Origin: Cognatishimia sp. F0-27
Lineage (GTDB): Bacteria; Pseudomonadota; Alphaproteobacteria; Rhodobacterales; Rhodobacteraceae
NCBI RefSeq assembly: GCF_020667845.1
Contig: NZ_JAFMPQ010000024.1
Location: 1-64,000, forward strand
DNA length: 64,000 bases
Direction of reading: 5' to 3'
A program made the position numbers and the translations under genes. Below, piece by piece: positions 28,342 to 37,139 of this stretch. Within the stretch, counting starts at the first letter, position 1, and each line of letters begins with the position of its first letter. The notes beneath the pieces were generated by a model. It saw nothing but the letters and a program-made list of their open reading frames with translations. It did no database searches and was not told where the DNA came from.

Positions 28342-28986
28342 TCAGAGCTGGGACGAACTGTCCAGAAGCCCGTTCTTCAGGGCGTAGGAGAGAAGCTGCG
28401 CCACCGAGTTCACGCCGAGCTTCGCCATCAGCCGGGTGCGGTGATTGTCGACGGTCTTGGCACTGATCGAGAGGCGTTCTGCAATCGCGGCGTTGGAGCA
28501 GCCTTCGGCCACCAGATGCAGCACCTGCCGCTCACGCGGAGAAAGCTCGACCGAGCCTGCGTCGCGCTCGAGACGGTCGCGGACCTCCTTGGCAACATAG
28601 CCCTCACCGGCAAGGATCATCGCGAAGCCTTCCGCCATTTCCTCGGGTGGTGAGGATTTCAAGAAGAGCCCCTCAACACCCGCCGCGATCCAGTCCGCGA
28701 GCGTGCCCGTCGCGTTGAAGCCCGTCACCACGGCAATCTTGGTCTCCGGCGACCAACGCCGGATTTCACCATAGGCCTCCATACCGCGTGAAAGCGGCAT
28801 CCCGCTGTCGAGAAGAATCAGGTCTGGGCGAAGGGATTTCGCGAGCGCGATGGCCTCGAGCCCGTTCTCGGCCTCGCCCACCACCTCTATCCCGCCCATC
28901 TGCAAGAGAATTGCCTTCAATCCGTTGCGGACAAGTGCATGATCGTCGGCGATGACGACGCGAGAGGCGGGCGATGTTTCGGACAT
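28342..28986 (-). CDS. NarL/LuxR-family response regulator
   Basis: Two-component response regulator, 214 residues. The receiver domain (about 8-125) has the acidic pair at Asp14-Asp15 and the phospho-acceptor Asp60 in LILLDSGMP. The C-terminal LuxR-type helix-turn-helix (about 148-210) reads LSPRERQVLHLVAEGCSNAAIAERL then KTVDNHRTRLMAKLGV. The start codon lies inside the divergent histidine kinase gene: the two CDS overlap head-to-head by 13 bases. The kinase is the obvious partner. The first RTX gene is directly downstream. Confidence 0.93.
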   Translation of the reverse strand: MSETSPASRVVIADDHALVRNGLKAILLQMGGIEVVGEAENGLEAIALAKSLRPDLILLDSGMPLSRGMEAYGEIRRWSPETKIAVVTGFNATGTLADWIAAGVEGLFLKSSPPEEMAEGFAMILAGEGYVAKEVRDRLERDAGSVELSPRERQVLHLVAEGCSNAAIAERLSISAKTVDNHRTRLMAKLGVNSVAQLLSYALKNGLLDSSSQL

Positions 28987-31079
28987 GGCATATCCACTTC
29001 AAGAACGGGCTCAGGCTTTGCCTATGTCTTGTTGCCTTGCTGCTGACGGTCGATCAAGCCCTTGCAGACGACGATGACGACGATGATGACACGCGCGCTG
29101 CGCTCGTCTTTACCCCGGATTGGCGTCCGGAGCTGACCGTCGTTCCGGGCGAGACGGTGGAAAACCTCTTTCTCTTCATGGCCCGTGTGCCAGGTCCGGG
29201 CCCGTCCTGTCCGGAGAGCGCGGTGGCGCCGCTTCTGGACGGGGCGCCGCCTGACCCGGGAAGCTGGGCCTGCATGCGGCTCACGAACGATGGGCCGGAG
29301 ACCGCGCTGTTCCGCGTTGATTTTGAGGACACCTTCGGCGCCGGCTACCGCTTCGTGCTCGCGCAGGACGGGACGGAGCGCAGCATTCTTGCCATGCCCG
29401 GAACGGCAGGGCGTCCGGCCCTGACGGCGGGACGCTGGATGGCCTCCATGCCGATCACGCTCTTGCCGGGGGCTCGGGCCGATCTTTTCGCAGAGATCGC
29501 GGAGCCGGCCGATCTCGCCGATGCCGACCCTGTCCTGCGTCCCGAGAGCGACTTCGACGCGAGGCTTCTGGCCCGCGCCCACGGATTTGGCGCGTTGCTC
29601 GGTGCATCCGCGCTTTTGTTTGCCTTCTTCGTTGCCTTTGCCGGTCTTCTCCAATCGGCGCCTGCGCGCCGCTACGCGGTCTATTTCGGCGCGGCCACAC
29701 TCGCTGCGGCGTCGAACGAAGGCTATTTCAACGTCTTGGTTCCGGGCAATCCGGTATTGGTTGTGGGGGCGCTCGACAAGTTGCTCGAGGCCGCCCAGAT
29801 CGCGGCGCATTTCTTCTTCATGGCGGCCTTCCTGGGCGATGGCGGTCGGCGGGGAAAGGCTGACCAATGGCTCGTCCGGCTTGGATGGGTGGCGCTGCTC
29901 ACGCTTATCGGCGCGGGCGCGGCGAGCGCGCTGTTCGGCGGTGTGGGCGGGGTGCTGCGTTACCACGACGTGGGGTTCGAACTCGACCCGCTCTTCGAGG
30001 ACCCGTTTGCGTCGCTGCCGCAACTCGCCGCCGCGCTCGTGTCGGCGCTTTGGTATCTGTGCGTGTTGAGCGTGGCGGTCCTCGTTTTGCGGCGGGGTGT
30101 GACCGGTGGCAGGTTGTTCGCGCTGGGCGCGGTCGTCCTCGTGGGCGGCATGGTTCTCGTCGGGAGTGGGGAAGACCTGTTCGAAGGCTTCGACGATGAC
30201 GTGATCCTCGCGCAGTATATCCTGCTTGCCGATGCGCTCATCTTCGCAGCCGCGATGGCGATGCAGACCTATGGGCTGCGTCATGAACGCGATCGTGCGC
30301 GGGGTCTGGAACTCAAGGCGACTGCCGCGCGCGCAGAACTGGCCGAGCGGCTTTTGCAATCGCGCAAGGATCTCGACCGCACGCGCGCGCTCGCCGAAAC
30401 CCATCGCGAGCGGCTCGCCCTGACGGGGCACGATCTGCGCCAGCCGCTCACGTCGCTCCACCTCGCTCTTGGGGATGTGGAGCGCAAGGATCCCGAACTC
30501 GGGGAGACGCTCCGCGCCAGCCTCGACTACCTCCGCTCTGTTCTCAATGCGACGGTCGCGGAGTCGCGCCCGGACGACGTGAGCGAAGATGACGGCGCCT
30601 ACCACGATCCGGCCCCTGAGATGGAGCCCGTGCCCGCGGAGGTTCTCTTGCAGAACGCGGTGCGCATGTTTTCGGAGGAAGCGCGGCAGAAGGGGCTCTC
30701 GATCACCGCGGAACCGACGGATATCGCCTTGCTGACCGACGCGGTCACGATCATCCGGATCCTCTCGAACCTCGTCTCGAACGCGGTCAAATATACGGAC
30801 TCTGGCTCCGTCACCCTGCGTGCGCGCCGGATCGGGAACGGCACGGTTGCTCTTGAGGTCGAAGACACGGGGCCGGGCTTCGATGCCGACGAACTGGCCC
30901 GGATCCGCCAAACAAATGTGCGCGGACGCGACGTGGAGGCGATCGAGGGCGATGGGCTGGGGCTCTCGAGTGTCGAGGGGTTCGCCACAAGGCTCGGGCT
31001 CGATCTCAGGATCGAGAGCGAACCGGGCAAGGGTGCTCTGATCGCCATCGACGGGCTGCGCGAGGTTCTGTCGGAATGA
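28974..31079 (+). CDS. sensor histidine kinase with periplasmic domain and multiple membrane helices
   Basis: 701 residues. A signal-like N terminus is followed by eight consecutive aspartates (codons at 29067-29090) and an extracytoplasmic domain up to about residue 185. Then come several membrane helices (about 200-430, resembling the 7TMR-DISM arrangement), a coiled coil, the H-box GHDLRQPLTSL with phospho-acceptor about His486, and a HATPase domain with NLVSNAVKYT, VEDTGPGFD and GDGLGLSSVEG. GAGAGG lies six bases before the ATG. It diverges from, and overlaps by 13 bases, its likely partner regulator. The signal sensed is unknown. Confidence 0.9.
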   Translation: MFRTWHIHFKNGLRLCLCLVALLLTVDQALADDDDDDDDTRAALVFTPDWRPELTVVPGETVENLFLFMARVPGPGPSCPESAVAPLLDGAPPDPGSWACMRLTNDGPETALFRVDFEDTFGAGYRFVLAQDGTERSILAMPGTAGRPALTAGRWMASMPITLLPGARADLFAEIAEPADLADADPVLRPESDFDARLLARAHGFGALLGASALLFAFFVAFAGLLQSAPARRYAVYFGAATLAAASNEGYFNVLVPGNPVLVVGALDKLLEAAQIAAHFFFMAAFLGDGGRRGKADQWLVRLGWVALLTLIGAGAASALFGGVGGVLRYHDVGFELDPLFEDPFASLPQLAAALVSALWYLCVLSVAVLVLRRGVTGGRLFALGAVVLVGGMVLVGSGEDLFEGFDDDVILAQYILLADALIFAAAMAMQTYGLRHERDRARGLELKATAARAELAERLLQSRKDLDRTRALAETHRERLALTGHDLRQPLTSLHLALGDVERKDPELGETLRASLDYLRSVLNATVAESRPDDVSEDDGAYHDPAPEMEPVPAEVLLQNAVRMFSEEARQKGLSITAEPTDIALLTDAVTIIRILSNLVSNAVKYTDSGSVTLRARRIGNGTVALEVEDTGPGFDADELARIRQTNVRGRDVEAIEGDGLGLSSVEGFATRLGLDLRIESEPGKGALIAIDGLREVLSE

Positions 31080-31401
31080 GGCCGTGGCGCGGAACGGACG
31101 TTCGTCACGAAAGCCTTGCGAGGCTTGGCATCGGTTCCCCTCGTGCCGCCGAAAGACGGGGCGAGCGGAAGACATGACAGCAATCTATCGTCTGTGATGC
31201 GCGCTGTGACAGCTGCCGTCCTGCGCGCGGGTCATCCTGCGATAGGTGGGGTCTCTATCGCCGGAAACGGCGCCCGAGAGACGGGTGCCGCCCGCATCAT
31301 CGACGCGGGCGGCACGTGGATCATACAGGGCGGAGGCAATCCGCGCTGCAAGACACCTGCCGCGCGGATCCCGGGCCTGTGCCGCGCCGGACAAGGCGGC
31401 G
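31080..31401. other. gap between convergent kinase and second RTX gene
   Basis: 322 bases with no supportable gene. It contains the hairpin listed at 31285-31315. Other sequence is GC-rich and unremarkable. Confidence 0.5.
31285..31315. terminator. strong hairpin between convergent genes
   Basis: An 11-bp stem (GTGCCGCCCGC with GCGGGCGGCAC) closes a 9-base loop. It stands between the 3' ends of the histidine kinase (+) and the second RTX gene (-) and could stop transcription from both sides, although neither strand shows a T-tract after it. Confidence 0.4.
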
Positions 31402-33492
31402 TCAGACGAAGCTGACATCGTCGAGTATGGTCTCCACGCTGTCGATCCCCGCAAAGGTCAGCGTGTTGCCTCCGCCAAAATCGAGCACCAGGTTTCCGGC
31501 TGCATCGAGGCTGGCATAGCCGCGCAGGTCGTCCGGTTCGGGCAGTGTCTCGCGCAGCAACCCCGCATCGATCTCGACATGATCCACCGGGCGCAGATCC
31601 TCGATCCGGTCCGCGCCGAGCGCGTAAACAAAGGTGTCGGCCCCGATCCCGCCAAACAGCGTGTCGTTCCCCGCGCCGCCATCCATGGTGTCGTTGCCGA
31701 AATTGCCCTGAAGGTCGTCGTCACCTGCGCCGCCATCCAGCCTGTCATACCCGTTGGCCCCAAGCAGCGTGTCGTCATCCGCGTCACCCGCCAACATGTC
31801 CGCGCCAAGCCCGCCTTCAAGAAGATCGTCTCCGGCGCCACCATCGAGCATATCATTGCCGTTGTTGCCCTGCAGCGTGTCGTCTCCCGCGCCGCCGAGC
31901 AGCGTGTCGAACCCGTCACGAGCCTGCAGCGAATCGTCTCCCGCGCCGCCATCCATGCTGTCGAACCCGAGCCCGCCTTCGAGCGTGTCGTTCCCGTCTC
32001 CGCCATCGAGCGTGTCATTGCCGAAATTGCCGCGCAGGAGGTCATTCCCTTCGCCACCGGACAGCAGGTCGAACCCGTTGATGCCCGACAGCACATCGTC
32101 GCCCGCGCCGCCGTCGATCGTGTCGAACCCGATCCCGCCCGAAACGGTATCGTGGCCGGTCCCGCCTTGCAGCCAGTCATTGCCACCGCCGAGATTGACG
32201 GTCTGCGCGCTGTCTTCCAGCACGATGAAATCATCTTCGCTTGTGCCGTCGCCGCCGATCTGGGCCACCGCGTAGCCGCGCGACAGCGCGCCGTCGGTCT
32301 GCTCGAAATAGGAATACCACGTGACCACCACGGTGCCATCGGCGTTGGTCTGCACTTGCGGGTGGACCTGTGCGCCATCGGTCACGGTGTTGACCGTGAT
32401 CCGCTCGCCAAGCTCGTTGCCCAATCCGTCAAAACGTTGGAGCGAGATATCCTGATTCTGGATCGGGAGGCCCGTCGCCTCGACAAAGGCAGACACAAAT
32501 CCGCCATCCGGCAAAGCAGCGACGCTTTGCGCGTAGATCCCGCCAAACCTTTCCCTGGAGGCGTTGACAAGATCGTCGGCCAGCGTGAACTCATCGCCGA
32601 CCGCGTCGCCGGTGGAGTCAAAAATCCGTCCGAGCGCATTTGTGCCGCTTCTGTTGGCGGTTTCGTTCCAGGAACTGCTCCAGATCACGACGAACCCGCC
32701 GGTTTCGAGCGGCGCGACCGCCGGGTAGCTCTGATCCCACATCGTGTTGGCGTTGACGGTGAATTCCGCCCGGGTCTCATTGCCATCTGCATCGAAAATC
32801 CGCGCCTTGATGCCGCGCCCGTCGGCGTCGTAGGCTTCCCAGACCGCAACAATGCTGCCATCGGCGAGCGTCCCGATATCGGCGCGCGACGTCCATGTGG
32901 CCGTGTCCGTGTTGAGCCGCAGCGCCCGACCGCTTTGCGTCAGACCATCAGCCTCGTAAAGCTGCAGCATCAGCACGTCGCGCACTTGGTAGCTCATGGC
33001 AATCCGGCCGTCCGATAGGAGGGTCAGCTCGGGATCGGCCTCGACGCTGGAGTGATCGACATTGTCGATCGTGCCGCCGAAGACCGCCGTATAGGCATCG
33101 GTGGCCGGGTTGCCGTCGAGGTCGTATTGTCGGGCCTTGACGTTGCGGCCCTCCATGTATCCGGCATTGTATTCGTAGGTGGTCCACGCGACCATGAAAC
33201 CGCCATCCGCCCGGGCAGTGACGGAGGGCTGCAACTGGTCGAGACCGCTGCCATCTGGGCGGAACACGCCCTCATCGATCCGGAACGCCGCGCCACGCGG
33301 GGTCCCGTCGGCGGCAAGGATCCGTCCCCAGATCTCGTCGACATTTGTATCGGAATTCGCGACGCTCCAGACCGCGACGGAGCGGCCATCGGGCAAGGTG
33401 GCGAGATCGCCGTAATACTGGCCTGCCGCACCGCGACCGTCGCCGGTAAACAGAGAACTGTTGGGGCCAATGGATTGCAGGTAACGGCTCAT
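31402..33492 (-). CDS. large RTX (hemolysin-type calcium-binding) protein with propeller-like N-terminal half
   Basis: 696 residues with no signal peptide. The N-terminal 420 residues carry repeats of the form LPDGRSVAVWS / ADGGFMVAWTTY / LADGSIVAVWEAYDADG, about 50-60 residues apart, suggesting a beta-propeller. Residues of about 440-640 are some twenty RTX nonapeptides (GGAGDDTLQGNNGNDML and similar), binding calcium once outside the cell. The C-terminal 60 residues end in DSVETILDDVSFV, typical of type I secretion signals. Function unknown; probably a secreted or surface adhesin-like protein. The internal repeats make the gene prone to copy-number change. Confidence 0.88.
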   Translation of the reverse strand: MSRYLQSIGPNSSLFTGDGRGAAGQYYGDLATLPDGRSVAVWSVANSDTNVDEIWGRILAADGTPRGAAFRIDEGVFRPDGSGLDQLQPSVTARADGGFMVAWTTYEYNAGYMEGRNVKARQYDLDGNPATDAYTAVFGGTIDNVDHSSVEADPELTLLSDGRIAMSYQVRDVLMLQLYEADGLTQSGRALRLNTDTATWTSRADIGTLADGSIVAVWEAYDADGRGIKARIFDADGNETRAEFTVNANTMWDQSYPAVAPLETGGFVVIWSSSWNETANRSGTNALGRIFDSTGDAVGDEFTLADDLVNASRERFGGIYAQSVAALPDGGFVSAFVEATGLPIQNQDISLQRFDGLGNELGERITVNTVTDGAQVHPQVQTNADGTVVVTWYSYFEQTDGALSRGYAVAQIGGDGTSEDDFIVLEDSAQTVNLGGGNDWLQGGTGHDTVSGGIGFDTIDGGAGDDVLSGINGFDLLSGGEGNDLLRGNFGNDTLDGGDGNDTLEGGLGFDSMDGGAGDDSLQARDGFDTLLGGAGDDTLQGNNGNDMLDGGAGDDLLEGGLGADMLAGDADDDTLLGANGYDRLDGGAGDDDLQGNFGNDTMDGGAGNDTLFGGIGADTFVYALGADRIEDLRPVDHVEIDAGLLRETLPEPDDLRGYASLDAAGNLVLDFGGGNTLTFAGIDSVETILDDVSFV

Positions 33493-34021
33493 GCTGGGCT
33501 CCTTGCTGGTGTTCCGGGACCGAGGAAAATCGCCTTGGCCCGAGGAAATTCTGTCACCCGCGGCAGTGGTTTTTGTTGATGTATGTCAATAAAGGAATGT
33601 ATTTTCGGCCGCTTCGAGTCTCCCGTGATTGATGCGCCGGTGCAGGCCAGATCAGGGCAGGCCACGGCACCGAAAGATGGCATGACGCGCGCCTGGCTGG
33701 CCGCTCTCAGGAGCGCCTGAGCGTCTTCGCTCCGGGTGTGACCAGTCTTTCGCTTGGCGCCAAGTGCTTCTACTGACAGATGGTGGCATTAAGGCATATT
33801 TTCAGAGAGTTACGAGGTCTTTTGTGCAGAGTATGTTCACGCTCTAATCGCGCTGTATCGTGCATTCTCGTGCTAAAGACGGTTTGGCGGGCAAGTGAAA
33901 GATCTTGGTTAAAGCGTTGAGCGGATCGGGCGTTTCGCACTCCACGGGCGTGCGACGGCGTTGTGCCACCGCCCAAGAATAATGGCTCGGCATTCCGAGA
34001 GTTCTTGCCAGGTTACGGCGG
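33493..34021. other. A/T-richer gap upstream of the second RTX gene
   Basis: 529 bases. The part next to the RTX gene (33493-33620) should hold its promoter. From about 33770 to 33960 the sequence is visibly richer in A/T than the genome average and holds only small open frames with no family resemblance. With the LysR fragment that follows it looks like decayed or acquired DNA. Confidence 0.5.
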
Positions 34022-34261
34022 TTATTTCACGTCAGCATTTCCAAAGTCGTCAACCGCGAAATCGATCAGCGCGCGCACCTTGCGAGGCAGCGTGCGGCCT
34101 TCAAGGTAGACGGCAGCGACGCCACCGCGTTCCCCGGTCTGGTTTTCAAGCAACCTGACCAAATCCCCGCTATCGAGCGCACCGCCTACCGTGCCTACGC
34201 GCATTCGCCATTGACGGGGTCTGCCAACCTTCTTGTGATGCCCAATGCGGATGCGGCGCAT
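34022..34261 (-). pseudogene. C-terminal fragment of a LysR-family regulator
   Basis: The minus-strand frame ends GDLVRLLENQTG, VAAVYLEGRTLPRKVRALIDFAVDDFGN, which matches the last about 50 residues of LysR-type regulators (typical AVYPEGRHLPRKVRALIDF). No helix-turn-helix or effector domain is found upstream; the first part of the frame is not LysR-like. It is therefore a remnant, not a functional gene. It lies next to the mobA end and supports the view that this patch was inserted or rearranged. Confidence 0.55.
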
Positions 34262-34484
34262 ATCATATTGAATCTGCTGCGTGAAATGGGAAACGGGGTG
34301 TCTTCAGGACCGACTCTGATCGGTGCCGCAGCGCCTATCCGGATTGCGTCTCGATCCGTCGGCGTGCGCGGGCTTTTGAACTTGACCGCCTTGGCTGCTG
34401 TCGATGCAGCGGCGTCGAAGACGTAACCTGACGACAGGCCCAGAATTACCGAAAGATAGAATGCCGATGTAAAGCCTCGGCCGC

Positions 34485-36419
34485 CTATTGGTGAGCTTCT
34501 GGCGTAAGTATTCCGTTGAAGAAGGCAGATAGCGCGTCGAATGCACTCAATGGCAGGACATGCGCGACATACTGATCGGGACGCACGATGATCAGACACC
34601 CGCTCGCGCGGTCGAACCCGCGCATGTCATAAATGTCATGGCCCAACTTATGATCGACACAGAAGACTTTCTCGAAATCGCGCAACCCGTAGCGCCCTTT
34701 CGCAGGCCGAAGAAGCGAAGGCATGTCCTCGTAGTTCAAAGACTTGAAGTCCTGTTGGAAGACCGCGCGCAGGTCGAACAGGGCGTCCATGTCTTCGTCC
34801 TTGCGCGTGAACCGCTGAACGGGCGAGGCAGGGTCGTTTTCCAGCCAGTTGCAAAGCCGTTCGACGGCGCCGCCCTTGGCACCCACGTCATGCTGACCGG
34901 CAAAGGCATAGAGGCGCCATCGTCCGTCCGCCTCGGCCACGTGACCGAGGTGTAAGGGCTTGGCGTCTGACAGACGCAGCACCGGGGCGGAGTGGAAGCG
35001 TTTTCCAATGATCTGGCCCGCCGCAAGGTCTTGATGGGTGGAGTCCGCGATGATGCGCGACGGATCGTATCGGACAGCCAGCCCGCCCGTGAATTCGAGG
35101 TTCTCGATAAACTGCTTCTGGAAGCGTGGCGTGTCGGTGCCGTCCAACTCGGATTCGCCCGGTGGTGCGCTCATGATGCGGGCCCATTTGTGATCGGTCT
35201 CGACCAGCCGCTTGGCCTCTTCCAGCCGTTCGGCGGAATAGCTGTGCAGCAGACTCGCATCCGCGCGGCCCGTAAGGACATGGGCCAGTTTCCAGCCAAG
35301 ATTGAAGGTGTCCCCCATGGAGACGTTCATCCCCTGACCGGCTTTCGGGCTGTGGGTGTGGCAGGCGTCCCCGGCGGTGAAAACCCTCGGGGTGCGCGTG
35401 GCCGTCTCGCCTTCGGGCACGTCGTCGAACTTGTCGGTCAATCTGTGCCCGATCTCGTAGATCGACCACCAGACCACCTCTTTCACGTCGATTGTGTAAG
35501 GGCGCATGATCCGGTTTGCGGCGGCAATGATGTGGTCGGAGGTCAGGTTCCGGTTCGCGACGCGTTCGTCGGGGTTGAGCTTGTCCAGCTCGACATACAT
35601 GCGAAACAGATAGCCACCTTCGCGTGGAATGATCAGCACGTTCCCTTCCTTGGCGGATTGGATCAGGCATTTGCGGCGCAGATCCGGGAAATCCGAATTC
35701 GCAAGTATGTCCATCACGCCCCATGCCTGATGCGCCGCGTCGCCATGAAGTTTGCCGCCAATTGCCTTGCGCACCGTGCTGCGCGCCCCGTCGCACCCAA
35801 CAACATAATTCGCACGCACGGACATGGTGTCACCCGGGCTTCCATCCGCCTGAACGCGTTCCAATGTCACAGTGACGGGGTGATCCTGTGTGCGCGTGTT
35901 GACCTTGAGATCCACGACCCGCAACCCGTAGTGCGGCTCCAGCCGGGTTGGGGACTTCTTCATCACATCGAGAAACAGCTGGTGAACGCGCGCCTGATTG
36001 ACGATGGTATGCGGCATCTCGGATTGGTCATCCGCCACGTCCTGCGCGATCCCGACACGCGTGATGTGGCGCGTGTTCATGGGGTCGGGCCTCCAGAAGG
36101 TCGTCTGGTTCACCCAGTAGGCCTCGCGCTTCACGATGTCGGCAAAACCAAAGGCTTGGAACATTTCCATCGACCGTATGCTCACGCCATCGGCTTGGCC
36201 CTTTTCCATCGGGCCATGCTTGGGCTCGACAATCATCGTTGTGATCTCGGGAAAGCCCGCCAGCTGCGCCGCAAGGCAAAGCCCGGCAGGTCCGCAGCCG
36301 GCAATCAGGACGTCAACGGTTGCAGGCACAGCACCGCCATGTGGCTGCTCTCGACCCGGGGCAGGGGCCTTGACGTCCGGATCGCCGGGTCTGAATCCGT
36401 CCACATAGTACTGCATCAA
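34485..36419 (-). CDS. mobA: 3-hydroxybenzoate 4-monooxygenase-like flavoprotein
   Basis: FAD- and NAD(P)H-dependent aromatic hydroxylase, 644 residues, of the phenol-hydroxylase-like group. By overall similarity from memory to Comamonas MobA it should convert 3-hydroxybenzoate to protocatechuate. It shows the FAD motif DVLIAGCGPAGLCLAAQLAG, the middle DG motif (VGCDGARSTVRKAIGG), the second FAD motif GDACHTHSPKAGQGMN, and a C-terminal thioredoxin-like domain. AGGAGAA precedes the ATG. A MarR-family gene diverges from it across a 71- to 137-base control region with two palindromes. Ring-cleavage genes are not in the window. Confidence 0.85.
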   Translation of the reverse strand: MMQYYVDGFRPGDPDVKAPAPGREQPHGGAVPATVDVLIAGCGPAGLCLAAQLAGFPEITTMIVEPKHGPMEKGQADGVSIRSMEMFQAFGFADIVKREAYWVNQTTFWRPDPMNTRHITRVGIAQDVADDQSEMPHTIVNQARVHQLFLDVMKKSPTRLEPHYGLRVVDLKVNTRTQDHPVTVTLERVQADGSPGDTMSVRANYVVGCDGARSTVRKAIGGKLHGDAAHQAWGVMDILANSDFPDLRRKCLIQSAKEGNVLIIPREGGYLFRMYVELDKLNPDERVANRNLTSDHIIAAANRIMRPYTIDVKEVVWWSIYEIGHRLTDKFDDVPEGETATRTPRVFTAGDACHTHSPKAGQGMNVSMGDTFNLGWKLAHVLTGRADASLLHSYSAERLEEAKRLVETDHKWARIMSAPPGESELDGTDTPRFQKQFIENLEFTGGLAVRYDPSRIIADSTHQDLAAGQIIGKRFHSAPVLRLSDAKPLHLGHVAEADGRWRLYAFAGQHDVGAKGGAVERLCNWLENDPASPVQRFTRKDEDMDALFDLRAVFQQDFKSLNYEDMPSLLRPAKGRYGLRDFEKVFCVDHKLGHDIYDMRGFDRASGCLIIVRPDQYVAHVLPLSAFDALSAFFNGILTPEAHQ

Positions 36420-36448
36420 TTTCTCCTGAGTTCATGCCGGGGTCTGGC

Positions 36449-36470
36449 TATAGTATTTGTACTTACTATA
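36449..36470. promoter_or_regulatory. inverted repeat in the mobA-mobR control region
   Basis: TATAGTA-N8-TACTATA is a perfect 7-bp inverted repeat 30 to 51 bases upstream of the mobA start. Its arms resemble -10 elements on both strands, so it may overlap the divergent promoters. Confidence 0.55.
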
Positions 36471-36478
36471 TCGCATGA

Positions 36479-36504
36479 GAAAAGGTATGTATGCATACCT
36501 TTTC
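36479..36504. promoter_or_regulatory. long palindrome, likely MobR operator
   Basis: GAAAAGGTATG-TATG-CATACCTTTTC has perfect 11-bp arms around four bases and contains the 10-base palindrome GTATGCATAC. It is the strongest inverted repeat in the window and lies between mobA and the divergent MarR-family gene. MarR repressors bind such sites of about 20 bases. An ATG at 36491 lies in its centre, which argues that mobR starts further downstream. Confidence 0.7.
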
Positions 36505-36556
36505 AGGTGTATCAACGAAATGGCCGGAACCGAAACACACAGTCGGGAACTCTGCT

Positions 36557-36991
36557 ATGAACGTCTTTGGCATGGCCGGGCACCTAATCCGCCGGTTGAA
36601 CCAGTTGTCGACTCAAGTGTTCATGCATCGCATGCAAGCGGCAGGATACGACCTCACACCGGTTCAGTTTGCTGCACTCGACGCCATTCGTGCAAACCCT
36701 GGACTGGACCAGGCAAGTGTTGCGGCAAGAATTGCGTACGACAAGGCGACAATCGGTGGCGTCATCGACCGGTTAGAACACAAGGGCTTTGTCGAGAGGT
36801 CCGTCAGCAAATCGGATCGGCGCGCCCGAGAGGTCAGGCTCACAAAAGACGGTGGAAAGACCTATGACGAGATATTGCCGATCGTAAAAGACCTTCAGGC
36901 GGAGATACTCGCGGGTCTCGAACCGGAGGAACAGGACCTGTTCATAAGGCTGGCCATCAAGGCGATCGGTGCCACTGGAGTCTCAGATTAG
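36557..36991 (+). CDS. mobR: MarR-family regulator, probable MobR
   Basis: Winged-helix regulator of 144 residues from ATG 36557; the frame is open from ATG 36491, but that codon sits inside the operator palindrome. The winged helix includes LTPVQFAALDAIRANPGLDQASVAARIAYDKATIGGVIDRLEHKGFVERSVSKSDRRAREVRLT, summarised as residues about 33-95. Divergent pairing with a 3-hydroxybenzoate hydroxylase gene is the known mobR/mobA arrangement, where MobR represses until 3-hydroxybenzoate binds. Lower GC than its surroundings suggests acquisition. The start choice is moderately certain. Confidence 0.82.
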   Translation: MNVFGMAGHLIRRLNQLSTQVFMHRMQAAGYDLTPVQFAALDAIRANPGLDQASVAARIAYDKATIGGVIDRLEHKGFVERSVSKSDRRAREVRLTKDGGKTYDEILPIVKDLQAEILAGLEPEEQDLFIRLAIKAIGATGVSD

Positions 36992-37139
36992 CGTCCTAGA
37001 GGCCGCGGAACTCCAACAGTATTGAATGCAACATTGAGTCCAAGCGGTTCATCAGACGTATGGCGGCGCAACGGTGGAGCCAAACCGCAGTCTTGTTCGA
37101 AATTTCGCGACGGAAGCCTGAGTCCAAATCGTCACCGCA

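Noticed and set aside
33770-33976. 68-codon minus-strand frame upstream of the second RTX gene
   Set aside because: No motif, no clear ribosome-binding site, and it lies in A/T-rich apparently decayed DNA.
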